Assembly (NCBI RefSeq): GCF_025770735.1
Contig: NZ_JAODPB010000002.1
Span: 372,001 to 436,000, forward strand
Direction: 5' to 3'
From: Shouchella tritolerans
GTDB taxonomy: Bacteria > Bacillota > Bacilli > Bacillales > Bacillaceae_D
Length of the DNA stretch: 64,000 nt
This document shows, one piece after another, positions 1 to 9,242 of the stretch; positions within the stretch are counted from its first letter, which is position 1, and every line of letters starts with the position of its first letter. A model generated the notes under the pieces. That model saw nothing but the letters and a program-made list of their open reading frames with translations. It was not told the origin of the DNA and did not search any database. The position numbers and the translations under genes were made by a program.

Positions 1-1
1 A

Positions 2-1405
2 AAGCAAATGGAGGAAGAGCATAACTGGATTGTGCCAATAGATGAAGCCCTTCTTGAAGAAGTGACACAATTAGTCGAATACCCAACTGCGTTATCAGGC
101 TCATTTGACGATTCGTTTTTAGCTTTGCCGAAAGAAGTATTGATTACAACGATGCGTGAACATCAGCGTTATTTTCCGGTGGAAGCGAAGGATGGCCGTT
201 TGCTTCCTTACTTTATTACAGTGCGAAACGGAAATGAAGAATATATTGAAAATGTCGCCAAGGGCAATGAAAAAGTGTTGCGTGCTCGTTTGGCTGATGC
301 TGCCTTTTTTTATCATGAAGATCAAAAGATTTCGCTTCAGGCAGCAAACGCCAAACTAGAGAACATCGTTTTTCATGAAGCGATTGGTACAATGGGCGAA
401 AAGGTGGCCCGCATCGGCGAATTGTCCAAATGGCTTGCAGGTGAGGCGAACTTGAGTGTTCAAGCAAGGCAAACAGTGGAGCGTGCTGCCGCTATTGCCA
501 AGTTTGACCTTGTGACTTACATGGTTGGCGAGTTTCCAGAGCTACAAGGAAGAATGGGGCAGGAATATGCGGAAAAAGCTGGCGAGACCCCCCAAGTAGC
601 GAAAGCTATTTATGAACAGTACTTGCCTCGCTTTGCAGGTGATAAAGTGCCTGAAACTGAAGCGGGTGCAGTGTTGGCGCTTGCCGATAAACTCGATACG
701 GTCGTCTCTTGTTTTTCCATTGGCTTAATCCCCACTGGTTCACAAGATCCGTATGCTTTGCGCCGCCAAGCGACCGGGATCATCCACATTCTCCTCCATA
801 CTAAAATGCCTTTGACACTTGAAAACATGGCCTTGCATGCCCTTGATTCCACTGCAAAAAAAGGGTTTATGACAGAAAAAGTCGAAACGACAAAGCAGGA
901 ATTACTCAGCTTTTTTGCGAATCGCTTGAAGCATGTCATGCTAGAAGCTGGCTTTCGCTATGATATTGTCGATGCGGTGCTTGCTGCTCCCCTTGTCGAT
1001 GTTTATACGATGTTCGCCAAAGCAAGGCTGTTAACTGAGCGTGCAGAAGAACAGGAGTTTAAAGAAGTGACCGAAAGCTTGAGTCGGGTGACAAATTTGG
1101 CTAAAAAAGCACCAAAAGGTGGTCTCGTTTCCAAGGATCTGTTTGATAATGAAACGGAGTCACGTTTGCTTGCTGCTACACTAGAGGTCGAGTTCGGCTT
1201 GGCCGAGGCTTGGAAGAGCAAGGACGCGTTTGCTGCCTACCAAGTGTTGGCTCAGTGTCGTGACACGATCAATACGTTCTTTGACCATACGATGGTGATG
1301 GCTGACAATGAAGCAATTCGCAATAATCGCCTTGCGCTGCTTGACCGATTGGCGAAATCAATCCAGTCCTATGCTGATTTTCAAAAGATCGTCTTCTCGG
1401 CCTAA
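2..1405 (+). CDS. glyS: Glycine--tRNA ligase beta subunit, 3' part
   Basis: This is the C-terminal 467 residues of the beta subunit of the bacterial alpha2-beta2 glycyl-tRNA synthetase, which charges tRNA-Gly in the cytoplasm. The frame is open at the left edge, so the start lies outside the window. Family beta subunits are near 680-700 residues, so about one third is missing. Recognisable blocks are the ALPKEVLITTMREHQRYF stretch and GLIPTGSQDPYALRRQATG. The C-terminal all-helical part, up to the stop, resembles the DALR-type anticodon-binding domain. glyS directly before ccpN is the B. subtilis gene order. Only 27 bases separate it from ccpN, with no terminator seen, so read-through is likely. 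Confidence 0.97.
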   Translation, partial: KQMEEEHNWIVPIDEALLEEVTQLVEYPTALSGSFDDSFLALPKEVLITTMREHQRYFPVEAKDGRLLPYFITVRNGNEEYIENVAKGNEKVLRARLADAAFFYHEDQKISLQAANAKLENIVFHEAIGTMGEKVARIGELSKWLAGEANLSVQARQTVERAAAIAKFDLVTYMVGEFPELQGRMGQEYAEKAGETPQVAKAIYEQYLPRFAGDKVPETEAGAVLALADKLDTVVSCFSIGLIPTGSQDPYALRRQATGIIHILLHTKMPLTLENMALHALDSTAKKGFMTEKVETTKQELLSFFANRLKHVMLEAGFRYDIVDAVLAAPLVDVYTMFAKARLLTERAEEQEFKEVTESLSRVTNLAKKAPKGGLVSKDLFDNETESRLLAATLEVEFGLAEAWKSKDAFAAYQVLAQCRDTINTFFDHTMVMADNEAIRNNRLALLDRLAKSIQSYADFQKIVFSA

Positions 1406-1432
1406 GATTATTGGCACTGGCTTAAAAAAGAG

Positions 1433-2077
1433 GTGAGTCCAATCGAATTATCAACTAGGCAACAGCAAATCGTCGATATTGTAAAAGAGAATGGCCCAAT
1501 TACCGGCGAACATATTGCAGAACGTCTATCCTTAACGAGGGCGACTCTACGTCCAGACTTGGCTATTTTAACAATGGCTGGGTTCCTGGACGCCCGGCCT
1601 CGGGTAGGCTACTTTTATACGGGGAAAAATGAAAGCCCTGTTCTTGCCGATAAACTCCAGGAAATCAAAGTCCACCATTATCAATCTAGGCCCGTTTTAA
1701 TTGAGCAATCAGCGTCTGTATACGAAGCGATTTGCACGATGTTCTTAGAAGATGTAGGCACACTTTTTATTGTAGATAGTAACGCAACTTTGGTTGGAGT
1801 TGCTTCTCGAAAAGACTTGCTGCGGGCAAGCATGGGTGGACAGTCAATTGAGTCTATTCCTGTGAGTGTCATCATGACACGAATGCCAAACATTACGATG
1901 TGTGAAAAGGATGATTCGGTAATTGAAGTCGCACAAAAGCTCATCTCCCGGCAAATTGACGGATTGCCAATTGTAAAAAAAGTAGATACTGGATCAGGTT
2001 TCGAAGTGGTGGGTCGTATTACTAAAACCAATATTACGCAGCTACTTGTAGACCTAGCCAGCAAAGACGGAATGTAA
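1433..2077 (+). CDS. ccpN: CcpN-type transcriptional repressor, HTH plus two CBS domains
   Basis: This 214-residue regulator has an N-terminal winged helix-turn-helix (about residues 5-65) and a pair of CBS domains (about 80-140 and 145-210). In B. subtilis the orthologue represses gluconeogenic gapB and pckA when glycolytic carbon is present; that role is family knowledge. The N-terminal block GPITGEHIAERLSLTRATLR and the following LAILTMAGFLDARPRVGYFY are near-diagnostic. The start is odd. The GTG at 1433 lies inside the best Shine-Dalgarno match (GAGGTGAG, 1430-1437), while an in-frame ATC at 1442 sits at ideal spacing. The GTG is kept as start by analogy with annotated relatives. yqfL follows in the same direction after 24 bases. 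Confidence 0.93.
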   Translation: MSPIELSTRQQQIVDIVKENGPITGEHIAERLSLTRATLRPDLAILTMAGFLDARPRVGYFYTGKNESPVLADKLQEIKVHHYQSRPVLIEQSASVYEAICTMFLEDVGTLFIVDSNATLVGVASRKDLLRASMGGQSIESIPVSVIMTRMPNITMCEKDDSVIEVAQKLISRQIDGLPIVKKVDTGSGFEVVGRITKTNITQLLVDLASKDGM

Positions 2078-2101
2078 CTTCAAAAGAAAAGGGGCGCGCT
2101 T

Positions 2102-2917
2102 ATGACAAACGACACAGAACGCCTAGTTGTTTACATTGTTTCCGATTCCGTAGGGGAAACGGCAGAGCTCGTTGTAAAAGCTGCTGTCAGCCAATTTAGT
2201 GGTTCCAATGTGGAGCTTAGGAGGATTCCCTATGTAGAGGACAAAGGGACGATCCAAGAAGTGGTGCAAATTGCACGTAAAGCCAAGGCACTTATTGCTT
2301 TTACGCTTGTCGTGCCAGAGATAAGGGATTTTTTGTTGGAAAGCGCAAAGGCGGCGAATGTAGAAACGGTGGACATCATAGGACCAGTCCTTTCAAAAAT
2401 TACCGACTTAACCAATGCAAAGCCGCGCTATGAACCTGGACTGATCTATCGGTTGGACGAAGATTATTTCCGCAAAGTTGAAGCAATTGAATTTGCGGTC
2501 AAATACGATGACGGCCGGGACCCCCGAGGTATTATTCTTGCCGACATTGTGTTGATCGGTGTTTCGCGGACTTCGAAAACGCCGCTCTCTCAATACTTAG
2601 CCCATAAACGGCTAAAAGTGGCGAATGTCCCTCTTGTCCCTGAAGTCGAGCCGCCGGAAGAATTGTTCAAAATCTCTTCCAAAAAATGCATTGGCCTAAA
2701 AATCAGCCCCGAGAAACTGAATAGCATTCGCACTGAGCGATTAAAAGCGCTAGGCCTAAAATCGGAAGCCAACTATGCAAACATCGACCGTATTAAAGAA
2801 GAACTCGATTATGCGAAAAAGGTAATGGATCGGGTCAATTGTCCTGTCATCGATGTTTCAAATAAAGCAGTTGAAGAAACAGCCAATTTAATTTCAAGCA
2901 TGTTTCAACGAAATTAA
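2102..2917 (+). CDS. yqfL: PPDK/PEP synthase regulatory protein (DUF299), kinase-pyrophosphorylase
   Basis: A 271-residue member of the DUF299/PpsR family. Members are bifunctional enzymes that inactivate pyruvate phosphate dikinase or PEP synthase with ADP and reactivate it with Pi. Visible family features are the opening [19 protein letters not shown], the P-loop-like [17 protein letters not shown] (about residues 150-170) and the C-terminal [16 protein letters not shown]. In B. subtilis YqfL acts with CcpN in the gluconeogenic switch, and the adjacency here supports that pairing. The ATG follows a good SD (AAAAGGGGCG). A 9-bp hairpin with a short T-tract follows the gene. Confidence 0.95.
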   Translation: MTNDTERLVVYIVSDSVGETAELVVKAAVSQFSGSNVELRRIPYVEDKGTIQEVVQIARKAKALIAFTLVVPEIRDFLLESAKAANVETVDIIGPVLSKITDLTNAKPRYEPGLIYRLDEDYFRKVEAIEFAVKYDDGRDPRGIILADIVLIGVSRTSKTPLSQYLAHKRLKVANVPLVPEVEPPEELFKISSKKCIGLKISPEKLNSIRTERLKALGLKSEANYANIDRIKEELDYAKKVMDRVNCPVIDVSNKAVEETANLISSMFQRN

Positions 2918-2949
2918 GTATAGAGTTGATCGTTCTTACTGTTCAAATG

Positions 2950-2990
2950 ATCCCCAATCAAGTATAATTGAACATTGGGGATTTTATCAT
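2950..2990 (+). terminator. Intrinsic terminator after yqfL
   Basis: A 9-bp perfect stem (ATCCCCAAT at 2950-2958 pairing with ATTGGGGAT at 2974-2982) is followed by TTTTAT. It closes the ccpN-yqfL unit. The T-tract is modest. Confidence 0.75.
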
Positions 2991-3150
2991 TGAGATTCTT
3001 GTTTTTATGTATAAAACCCTAAGAGAACAAATAAATTTAAAAAGTCAAGACTTATTCTTATTTTTTTGGCAATGATAGAACTGAAGGAAGGAATAGCTGT
3101 AGCGCTTTTTTCGACACATTTTTATTTTTTTCGTCAAGGAAGAAGGAGAT

Positions 3151-3183
3151 CTGTTGAAAATGTTGAATGATAGTGTATGGTGA
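3151..3183 (+). promoter_or_regulatory. Short leader ORF with strong RBS overlapping the yqxD start
   Basis: A strong SD (GAAGAAGGAG, about 3141-3150) precedes a TTG/ATG mini-ORF of roughly 7-9 codons (product ending ...LNDSVW). Its TGA stop at 3181-3183 overlaps the ATG GTG start region of yqxD at 3177. yqxD has no convincing SD of its own. This layout suggests termination-reinitiation coupling. The start base of the mini-ORF is approximate. Confidence 0.4.
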
Positions 3184-3584
3184 TTCCATCTAACACGACC
3201 GTCTACGTTGATGCGGATTCTTGCCCAGTAAAAGAAGAAGTCATTTCGCTCGCGCGGACATTCGGCAAAAAAATGGTCTTTGTTTATTCTTATGCGCATA
3301 CCATGAGTTTGCCAAAGGATGTAGAAACGGCTATTGTCGATACCAGTAAAGAAGCAGCGGATCTCTATTTGCTGCAATCTGTCAACCGTGGAGATGTCTG
3401 CGTGACACAAGATCATGCGTTAGCGTCGCTCCTTCTTGTAAGAGGTGTGATCGTGTTGTCGCCGCGGGGGCATGTGTATAAAGAGGAGGAAATGCCAGCC
3501 ATGCTTGCATGGAGGCATACTTCCCAAAAAGCCCGGAGAGCTGGGAAAAAGACGCGCGGCCCGAAAAAAATTTACAGCATCTGA
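3177..3584 (+). CDS. yqxD: YaiI/YqxD family protein (UPF0178, DUF188)
   Basis: A 135-residue cytoplasmic protein of the UPF0178 family, which has a PIN/NYN-like nuclease fold but no established substrate. The N-terminal motif VYVDADSCPVKEE carries the conserved acidic pair. Further conserved blocks are GDVCVTQDHALASLLL and VLSPRGHVY, and the tail is basic (RRAGKKTRGPKK). It sits just upstream of dnaG, as in B. subtilis. Its ATG lacks a clear SD and overlaps the stop of a short leader ORF. The GTG directly after the ATG is an alternative start one codon later. Confidence 0.93.
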   Translation: MVIPSNTTVYVDADSCPVKEEVISLARTFGKKMVFVYSYAHTMSLPKDVETAIVDTSKEAADLYLLQSVNRGDVCVTQDHALASLLLVRGVIVLSPRGHVYKEEEMPAMLAWRHTSQKARRAGKKTRGPKKIYSI

Positions 3585-3660
3585 CCGCGCCGCGTTCTAT
3601 CATGCTCTATATGCCGTACTTGAAAAGATAGCAAAGGAATAGAATTGTGGTGATTGCCTA

Positions 3661-5472
3661 GTGGCTGTGAAAATACCCGATGAAAAACTTACAGAGATCA
3701 GGGAAGCAAGTGATATTGTTGAAGTCATCGGCGAATATGTACAGCTAAAAAAGCAAGGGCGTCAGTACGGAGGTCTTTGCCCGTTCCATGACGAGAAAAC
3801 GCCGTCTTTTTCTGTCTCGGAAGACAAACAAGTGTACCATTGTTTTGGCTGCGGAGCCGGCGGGAATGTGTTTACTTTTTTGCAGGAGTTAAAGGGCTGG
3901 TCTTTTTCTGAAACCGTCTCTCACCTCGCAGAACGTGCAAAAATAGCTTTGCCGCAAATGCAAAGAACAGAGACGGACAAACCTGAAGATGCGCGCATCC
4001 GGCAAATGAAAAAAGGCCACGAGCTCGCTGCCTCTACTTACCATAGCATTTTGACGCTAACAGAAGAAGGGGCCCCAGGGCGTGTTTATGCACAAGAGAG
4101 GCTTTTCACGCAAGAACAGATTGAACATTTCCGAATCGGCTATGCCCTTAATGATTGGGAAACGCTCGCTGTGATCTTTGAAACAAATGGCCTTGACTTA
4201 GCTGTAATGGCAGAATCAGGCCTTTTGGCGAAACGCAAACAAGGAAAGGGCTATTACGACTTGTTTCGTGAACGGCTCATGTTTCCGATTACGGATAGTC
4301 AAGGAAGCGTAGTGGCATTTGGTGGTAGGGCCATTGGCGAAGGCCAACCGAAGTACTTAAACAGCCCGGAAACGCCGATTTTCCACAAAGCAAAAACGTT
4401 ATTCCATATGCATGAAGCTCGTCCGAGCATACGTAAACAAAACAAAGCCCTGTTAGTAGAAGGGGCATTTGACGTAATGGCTGCTTGGAAAGCTGGAGTG
4501 ACAAATGTGGTTGCTACGTTAGGCACTGCTTTAAGCAGCGATCATGCAAAACTTCTTCGCCGCAATGCAGAAGAAGTCATTTTATGTTATGATGGCGACC
4601 GTGCCGGGAGAGAAGCGATTCGCAAAGCGATTCCTGTGTTGGAGGAAGCTGGCTGCAAAGTGTCGATTTGCCTACTTCCCGAAGGACTCGACCCAGATGA
4701 TTATGTGAAGCAACATGGCGAAGAGGCGTTTGTGCGCATACTCGACAACGAATGCTTATCCGTAATGGCGTTTCGAATGTTGGATTTAAAACAAGGCAAG
4801 AATATGCAAAATGAAGGAGATCGGATCCAATACATCGAAGAAATCGTACAGATGTTGGCAAAACTCGAGCATTCTGTCGAACAAGAATACTATTTGCAGC
4901 AACTTGCAGAAAGTTTTACATTGCCGATGGATGTGTTGCGTCAAGAGTTAAGCCGGGCCGAACGCCTACTCAAACAAACAAAAGAGACACCCAAAGCGCT
5001 GCCGCGAGCGGAAAAGCCAGCTTCCAGCGCAAAGCAAGGAAGCCCACGGCCTGTACCAGCTCATATAAAAGCCGAACGGATCTTGCTAGCTTATATGCTC
5101 CAAGACACGGAAATGGTGTGGCGCGTCTCAGAAAAGCTAGGAACTGGCTTTAACCTCGAAGAACACCAAGCACTTTATGCGTATTTGCTTTCATTTGTAA
5201 CTAGAGAGCCTGATGCGAGCATGAGACGTTTTGTAGAAAGCCTTGAAGACCGGAGGCTGGCAAAGCTGGCGGCATATTTGCTCATGCAACCATTAAAGAA
5301 TGAGTGTTCAGACGAGGAGCTTACTGATTATATAAAGCGGATTGAGCAATACCCAAAATGGGTAAAACTGAAAGAACAGCAGCAGGCTGCGCGGTTTGAA
5401 CAAGACCCTATCCGGGCGGCAAAACTGCAAATGGAGTTGATTCGCTTAAAAAAAGAGCTCCAAAGCCAGTAA
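3661..5472 (+). CDS. dnaG: DNA primase
   Basis: This 603-residue primase makes RNA primers for lagging-strand replication and is recruited by the replicative helicase. The N-terminal zinc-binding domain shows C40, H43, C61 and C64 (CPFH...CFGC). The catalytic core follows, with a TOPRIM segment that includes [16 protein letters not shown] and [12 protein letters not shown] low-complexity Ala/Pro/Lys linker near residues 440-470 leads to the C-terminal helicase-binding domain. The start is the GTG at 3661, which matches the family N-terminus ([10 protein letters not shown]). The stop overlaps a TAATG, and sigA begins 33 bases later. This is the conserved macromolecular-synthesis operon arrangement. 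Confidence 0.98.
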   Translation: MAVKIPDEKLTEIREASDIVEVIGEYVQLKKQGRQYGGLCPFHDEKTPSFSVSEDKQVYHCFGCGAGGNVFTFLQELKGWSFSETVSHLAERAKIALPQMQRTETDKPEDARIRQMKKGHELAASTYHSILTLTEEGAPGRVYAQERLFTQEQIEHFRIGYALNDWETLAVIFETNGLDLAVMAESGLLAKRKQGKGYYDLFRERLMFPITDSQGSVVAFGGRAIGEGQPKYLNSPETPIFHKAKTLFHMHEARPSIRKQNKALLVEGAFDVMAAWKAGVTNVVATLGTALSSDHAKLLRRNAEEVILCYDGDRAGREAIRKAIPVLEEAGCKVSICLLPEGLDPDDYVKQHGEEAFVRILDNECLSVMAFRMLDLKQGKNMQNEGDRIQYIEEIVQMLAKLEHSVEQEYYLQQLAESFTLPMDVLRQELSRAERLLKQTKETPKALPRAEKPASSAKQGSPRPVPAHIKAERILLAYMLQDTEMVWRVSEKLGTGFNLEEHQALYAYLLSFVTREPDASMRRFVESLEDRRLAKLAAYLLMQPLKNECSDEELTDYIKRIEQYPKWVKLKEQQQAARFEQDPIRAAKLQMELIRLKKELQSQ

Positions 5473-5504
5473 TGTATGGTTTAATTTTGGAAGGAGGGGA
5501 TCGA

Positions 5505-6626
5505 ATGGCTGACAAACCGTTGCGTCCTGTAACAGAAGGTGACCTTACCATCGATCAAGTAAAAGAACAACTGGTGGAAACTGGGAAAAAGCGTGGTACA
5601 TTGACGTATGCCGAAATTACAGAGAAAATGGCTGCGTTTGAACAAGATTCAGACCAAATGGATGAATTTTACGAGTATCTTGGCGAACAAGGCGTGGAAC
5701 TTTTGAACGAAAGCGAAGACGACGTACCATCGCTTGCACAAGTAGCAAAAGACGAAGAAGAGTTTGATTTAAATGATTTAAGTGTCCCCCCAGGGATTAA
5801 AATAAATGACCCAGTCCGCATGTATTTGAAAGAAATTGGCCGTGTTCCATTGCTTTCAGCTGAAGAAGAAATCGATTTGGCTAAACGAATTGAACAAGGC
5901 GACGAAGAGGCAAAGAAACGGTTAGCGGAAGCGAATTTGCGCCTCGTTGTTTCAATTGCAAAACGTTATGTTGGCCGCGGCATGCTATTCCTTGATTTAA
6001 TTCAGGAAGGCAATATGGGCTTAATTAAAGCTGTTGAAAAGTTCGACTATGACAAAGGCTTTAAATTTAGCACATATGCAACTTGGTGGATTCGCCAAGC
6101 GATCACACGAGCGATTGCAGACCAAGCCCGTACGATCCGTATTCCTGTGCATATGGTCGAAACAATTAATAAGCTGATCCGTGTACAACGCCAACTTTTA
6201 CAAGACTATGGGCGCGAGCCAACTCCAGAAGAAGTCGGCAAAGAGATGGATTTAAGCCCTGACAAAGTAAGAGAGATTTTAAAAATTGCCCAAGAGCCTG
6301 TATCGCTAGAGACGCCAATTGGCGAAGAGGATGATTCCCATCTAGGCGACTTTATCGAAGACCAAGAAGCTCTAGCGCCATCGGATGCGGCCGCGTACGA
6401 GCTGTTGAAAGAACAACTCGAAGATGTACTCGATACGCTAACCGATCGTGAGGAGAACGTATTGCGCTTGCGTTTCGGGCTTGATGACGGCCGGACAAGA
6501 ACGCTTGAAGAAGTAGGCAAAGTGTTTGGCGTTACGAGAGAGCGAATTCGCCAAATTGAAGCAAAAGCGCTCCGCAAATTGCGCCATCCAAGCCGCAGCA
6601 AGCGTTTAAAAGACTTTCTTGATTGA
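5505..6626 (+). CDS. sigA: RNA polymerase primary sigma factor SigA (RpoD)
   Basis: The housekeeping sigma factor, 373 residues, directs RNA polymerase to TTGACA/TATAAT promoters. The ATG at 5505 has an excellent SD (GGAAGGAGGGG). An upstream in-frame ATG at 5472 overlaps the dnaG stop and lacks an SD. Region 1.1 occupies the acidic N-terminus. Region 1.2 is [16 protein letters not shown]. Region 2 has [17 protein letters not shown] and [13 protein letters not shown] (2.3-2.4). Region 4.2 is [18 protein letters not shown]. The reduced region 1.1 spacer gives the short length typical of Firmicutes. It is transcribed with dnaG and followed by a strong hairpin. Confidence 0.99.
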   Translation: MADKPLRPVTEGDLTIDQVKEQLVETGKKRGTLTYAEITEKMAAFEQDSDQMDEFYEYLGEQGVELLNESEDDVPSLAQVAKDEEEFDLNDLSVPPGIKINDPVRMYLKEIGRVPLLSAEEEIDLAKRIEQGDEEAKKRLAEANLRLVVSIAKRYVGRGMLFLDLIQEGNMGLIKAVEKFDYDKGFKFSTYATWWIRQAITRAIADQARTIRIPVHMVETINKLIRVQRQLLQDYGREPTPEEVGKEMDLSPDKVREILKIAQEPVSLETPIGEEDDSHLGDFIEDQEALAPSDAAAYELLKEQLEDVLDTLTDREENVLRLRFGLDDGRTRTLEEVGKVFGVTRERIRQIEAKALRKLRHPSRSKRLKDFLD

Positions 6627-6641
6627 TCAATGATATCGCTG

Positions 6642-6690
6642 ATCGTTTGGCTTGCCCCTTTGCAAGCCAAACGATTCATTTTGCTTACTT
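6642..6690 (+). terminator. Intrinsic terminator after sigA
   Basis: A perfect 14-bp stem (6642-6655 with 6662-6675) with a 6-base loop is followed by a T-rich but interrupted tract. It ends the yqxD-dnaG-sigA operon. Confidence 0.8.
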
Positions 6691-6889
6691 CCTATTTTAC
6701 TGGGTATGAAAGGGAAATGCAAATCGCCATTTGAAATTTTCTTAATAGTATCATCTGGCAAATTGTTGGTTTTTCAATTAAAATAGGGACGAGCCCTTTT
6801 CAGAAGTGCCCATATACAGTAAACTAAAGAAGATTCGTGCTTTTTTACATAAGAAAAAGACCTCTAACTTAGAAAGGAGAGCACTTTTA

Positions 6890-7273
6890 ATGAAAGGACG
6901 CCCATTAATCCCTTTTGCCATTATTGCATTGCTTGGTGTCGTTTTAATGGTTGCGCTTTCAGGCGTTGGCAACCATTTGCGCAACATTGCTGAGGAAGGC
7001 GGGGAAGGGACACAAGAGGAAGTCGTTATAGATGATCCAATCGAATACGGCGAAACAGTTGTCTCACAATCGTGCATTTCCTGCCATGCTAATGATTTGT
7101 CAGGCACCGGAAATGCTCCGGCTATCAATAATGTAGAGGGACGTTTGTCTCACGAAGAAATTGTTGAAATTGTCACCAATGGGCTTGACGGCGGCATGCC
7201 GGCCTTTGGAGGCCAATTGCAAGAGAATGAAATTGAAGCCGTAGCAGATTATTTGCTTGACGCTTCACAATAA
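6890..7273 (+). CDS. cccA: Membrane-anchored cytochrome c-550
   Basis: This 127-residue c-type cytochrome carries electrons to terminal oxidase on the outer face of the membrane. One N-terminal transmembrane anchor (about residues 7-26) is followed by an acidic linker. The cytochrome domain has the haem-binding CxxCH at 62-66 (CISCH) and a later Met in GGMPAFGG as likely axial ligand. The ATG at 6890 is chosen because of its SD (AGAAAGGAGA). The open frame extends further upstream without a usable RBS. The position downstream of sigA matches cccA in B. subtilis. The acidic external domain is typical of alkaliphile cytochromes, which is inference only. Confidence 0.95.
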   Translation: MKGRPLIPFAIIALLGVVLMVALSGVGNHLRNIAEEGGEGTQEEVVIDDPIEYGETVVSQSCISCHANDLSGTGNAPAINNVEGRLSHEEIVEIVTNGLDGGMPAFGGQLQENEIEAVADYLLDASQ

Positions 7274-7300
7274 GAGCAGGGGAAACCTTGCTCTTTTTCC
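7272..7300 (+). terminator. Intrinsic terminator after cccA
   Basis: A 10-bp stem with one G-U pair (7272-7281 with 7286-7295) has a GAAA tetraloop and is followed by TTT. It overlaps the cccA stop codon. Confidence 0.8.
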
Positions 7301-7368
7301 ATTTCGCTTTAGCGTTCTTAGGAACGGTTAGAGGTTTATCGTAATCCGTATATATTGGGGGTTCCAAG

Positions 7369-8073
7369 ATGAATGACAGACAGCTATCCTTACGCCTTGA
7401 GCGGGTAGCCTCCTACCTATCCCATTTTAAGCGAATTGCAGACATCGGTTCAGATCATGCGTACCTCCCTTGCTATCTGGCATTGCGGTGCCCTGGTCTG
7501 TTTGCGATTGCTGGCGAGCTGAATGAAGGGCCTTATCAATCCGCTTGTGCGCAAGTGAGGCGCTCAGGTCTTTCTGATGCGGTAGAAGTCCGTAAAGGAA
7601 ATGGCTTAGAAGTGCTTAATAGCGATGATGACGTTGAAGCCATTGCTATTGCAGGAATGGGCGGGCCGTTAATTGCTTCGATTTTAGAAGATGGCAAAAC
7701 AAAGTTGCGAGGTGTTCAAACCCTTGTGCTTCAGCCCAATATTGCAGCCCATGCAGTACGAGAGTGGCTTTCAGATCATGAATTTTCGATTTCGGCCGAG
7801 GAAATCATAGAGGAAGACGGCAAAATATATGAAATCATTGTGGCAGTGCCAGAAAAAGATCCATCGCATCTTACAGAAGCAGACTTGCTGTTTGGCCCGA
7901 TTTTGCGACATGAGCAAGCGCCGGCTTTTCAAAAAAAGTGGCGTCGTGAACAACATAGCTGGCTTCAAGTATTAGAGGAGCTTAAGAAAGGGAAACAGAC
8001 AAAAGAAATGGGCGAAAAACAAAGAAAGCTTGAAAGAAAGCTGCAGCTTGTGAAGGAGGCATTGGAAGAATGA
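7369..8073 (+). CDS. trmK: tRNA (adenine(22)-N(1))-methyltransferase
   Basis: A 234-residue SAM-dependent methyltransferase, the YqfN/TrmK family, which makes m1A22 in tRNA. The Rossmann SAM site is visible as IADIGSDHAYLPCYL (about residues 22-37), and the catalytic-loop block is IAIAGMGGPLI (about 96-106). The C-terminal basic coiled-coil (EKQRKLERKLQLVKEAL) is a family trait. The ATG has an SD of GGGGGTTCCAAG. It overlaps the next gene by 4 bases (ATGA), so the two are translationally coupled, as yqfN and yqfO are in B. subtilis. Confidence 0.95.
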   Translation: MNDRQLSLRLERVASYLSHFKRIADIGSDHAYLPCYLALRCPGLFAIAGELNEGPYQSACAQVRRSGLSDAVEVRKGNGLEVLNSDDDVEAIAIAGMGGPLIASILEDGKTKLRGVQTLVLQPNIAAHAVREWLSDHEFSISAEEIIEEDGKIYEIIVAVPEKDPSHLTEADLLFGPILRHEQAPAFQKKWRREQHSWLQVLEELKKGKQTKEMGEKQRKLERKLQLVKEALEE

Positions 8074-9191
8074 AAAACACCATTGTAGCAAATACGCTTA
8101 TCCAATACTTTGAGTCGTTTGCCCCAAAGTCATATGCGCTTGAAGGCGATAAAAACGGTTTAATGGTTGGGTCACTGAAAAAAAAGGTCAAAAAAGCAAT
8201 GGTCGCCCTTGATGTACTGGAAAAAACGATCGATGAAGCGATTGAAAAGAACGTTGACTTTATCCTAGCCCACCACCCGTTATTGTTCCATCCTCTTAAG
8301 CAAATCGATGTGGACACGCCGATGGGGAGAATGATAAAAAAAGCAATTGAACATGAGATCACCATTTATGCTGCCCATACCAATCTTGATGTTGCTGAAG
8401 GGGGCGTTAATGATTTGCTTGCAGAGCGTCTTCAATTCAAAGATAGCAACGTGCTGGCGCCGACCTATACAGAAACATTACAAAAGCTCGTAGCTTTTGT
8501 TCCTTCTTCCCATGCCAAACAAATCCGTGAGGCACTTGGCGCTGCTGGTGCTGGTCACATCGGCAACTATAGTCATTGTTCCTTTTCGGCGGAGGGAATG
8601 GGGCGTTTTCGACCACAAGAAGGTGCCAACCCTTATATTGGCACGGCAGGGAAAGAAGAAGAAGTGAGCGAAGTTCGCATTGAAACCATTGTGCCTGCCC
8701 ATTTGAGCGGCAAAGTCATTGCTGCTTTGGTTAAGGCGCATCCATATGAGGAACCTGCCTACGACTTGTATCCACTTGACCAACCACAAGGGCAACGGGG
8801 GCTCGGTCGTATCGGAAAAGTGGAGGGCGACCATACGCTAGCCTCTTATGTTGAATTTGTTAAACAGGCGCTAGGCGTAAAAACCGTTCGTGTTGTCGGT
8901 GAGTTGGATACGAAAATTAGAAAAGCGGCTGTGCTCGGAGGCGATGGCAATAAGTATGTGATGCAAGCCAAACGAGCGGGAGCAGACGTGCTCATTACTG
9001 GAGATTTGTATTACCATGTTGCTCAAGACGCGTTAATGGCGGGCATGTGTGTCATTGATGCTGGCCATCATATCGAGGCAATTATGAAAGAAGGTGTTGC
9101 TGAAAAAGTAGCAGCATTATTGAGCGCAAACGGCTACCAAATTGACATATTCGCTTCTGCCCAAAGTACAGAGCCATTTCAATTTTTATAA
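8070..9191 (+). CDS. yqfO: Nif3-like dinuclear metal-centre hexameric protein (YqfO)
   Basis: A 373-residue NIF3/DUF34 protein with two metal-binding halves and an inserted PII-like module in the middle (about residues 130-235), as in B. subtilis YqfO. Metal ligands are visible in ILAHHPLLFHPLK and AAHTNLD, and near the end in GDLYYHVAQDA and DAGHHIE. It is often misannotated as GTP cyclohydrolase I type 2; the cellular role is not settled. It is translationally coupled to trmK. A bidirectional hairpin separates it from convergent ispH. Confidence 0.95.
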   Translation: MKNTIVANTLIQYFESFAPKSYALEGDKNGLMVGSLKKKVKKAMVALDVLEKTIDEAIEKNVDFILAHHPLLFHPLKQIDVDTPMGRMIKKAIEHEITIYAAHTNLDVAEGGVNDLLAERLQFKDSNVLAPTYTETLQKLVAFVPSSHAKQIREALGAAGAGHIGNYSHCSFSAEGMGRFRPQEGANPYIGTAGKEEEVSEVRIETIVPAHLSGKVIAALVKAHPYEEPAYDLYPLDQPQGQRGLGRIGKVEGDHTLASYVEFVKQALGVKTVRVVGELDTKIRKAAVLGGDGNKYVMQAKRAGADVLITGDLYYHVAQDALMAGMCVIDAGHHIEAIMKEGVAEKVAALLSANGYQIDIFASAQSTEPFQFL

Positions 9192-9199
9192 GAACGTAA

Positions 9200-9242
9200 A
9201 AAAACAAGCAAGCCACGCTAAAGCGCGGCTTGCTTGTTGGCG
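9200..9242. terminator. Bidirectional terminator between yqfO and ispH
   Basis: A 14-bp stem with one mismatch (9205-9218 with 9223-9236) is flanked by an A-run on the left. It is therefore a convincing terminator for the minus-strand ispH transcript and a plausible hairpin end for yqfO. Confidence 0.75.

Noticed and set aside
6206-6679. 157-codon minus-strand ORF over the 3' end of sigA
   Set aside because: Antisense shadow of a highly conserved gene, with Ser-rich low-complexity product.
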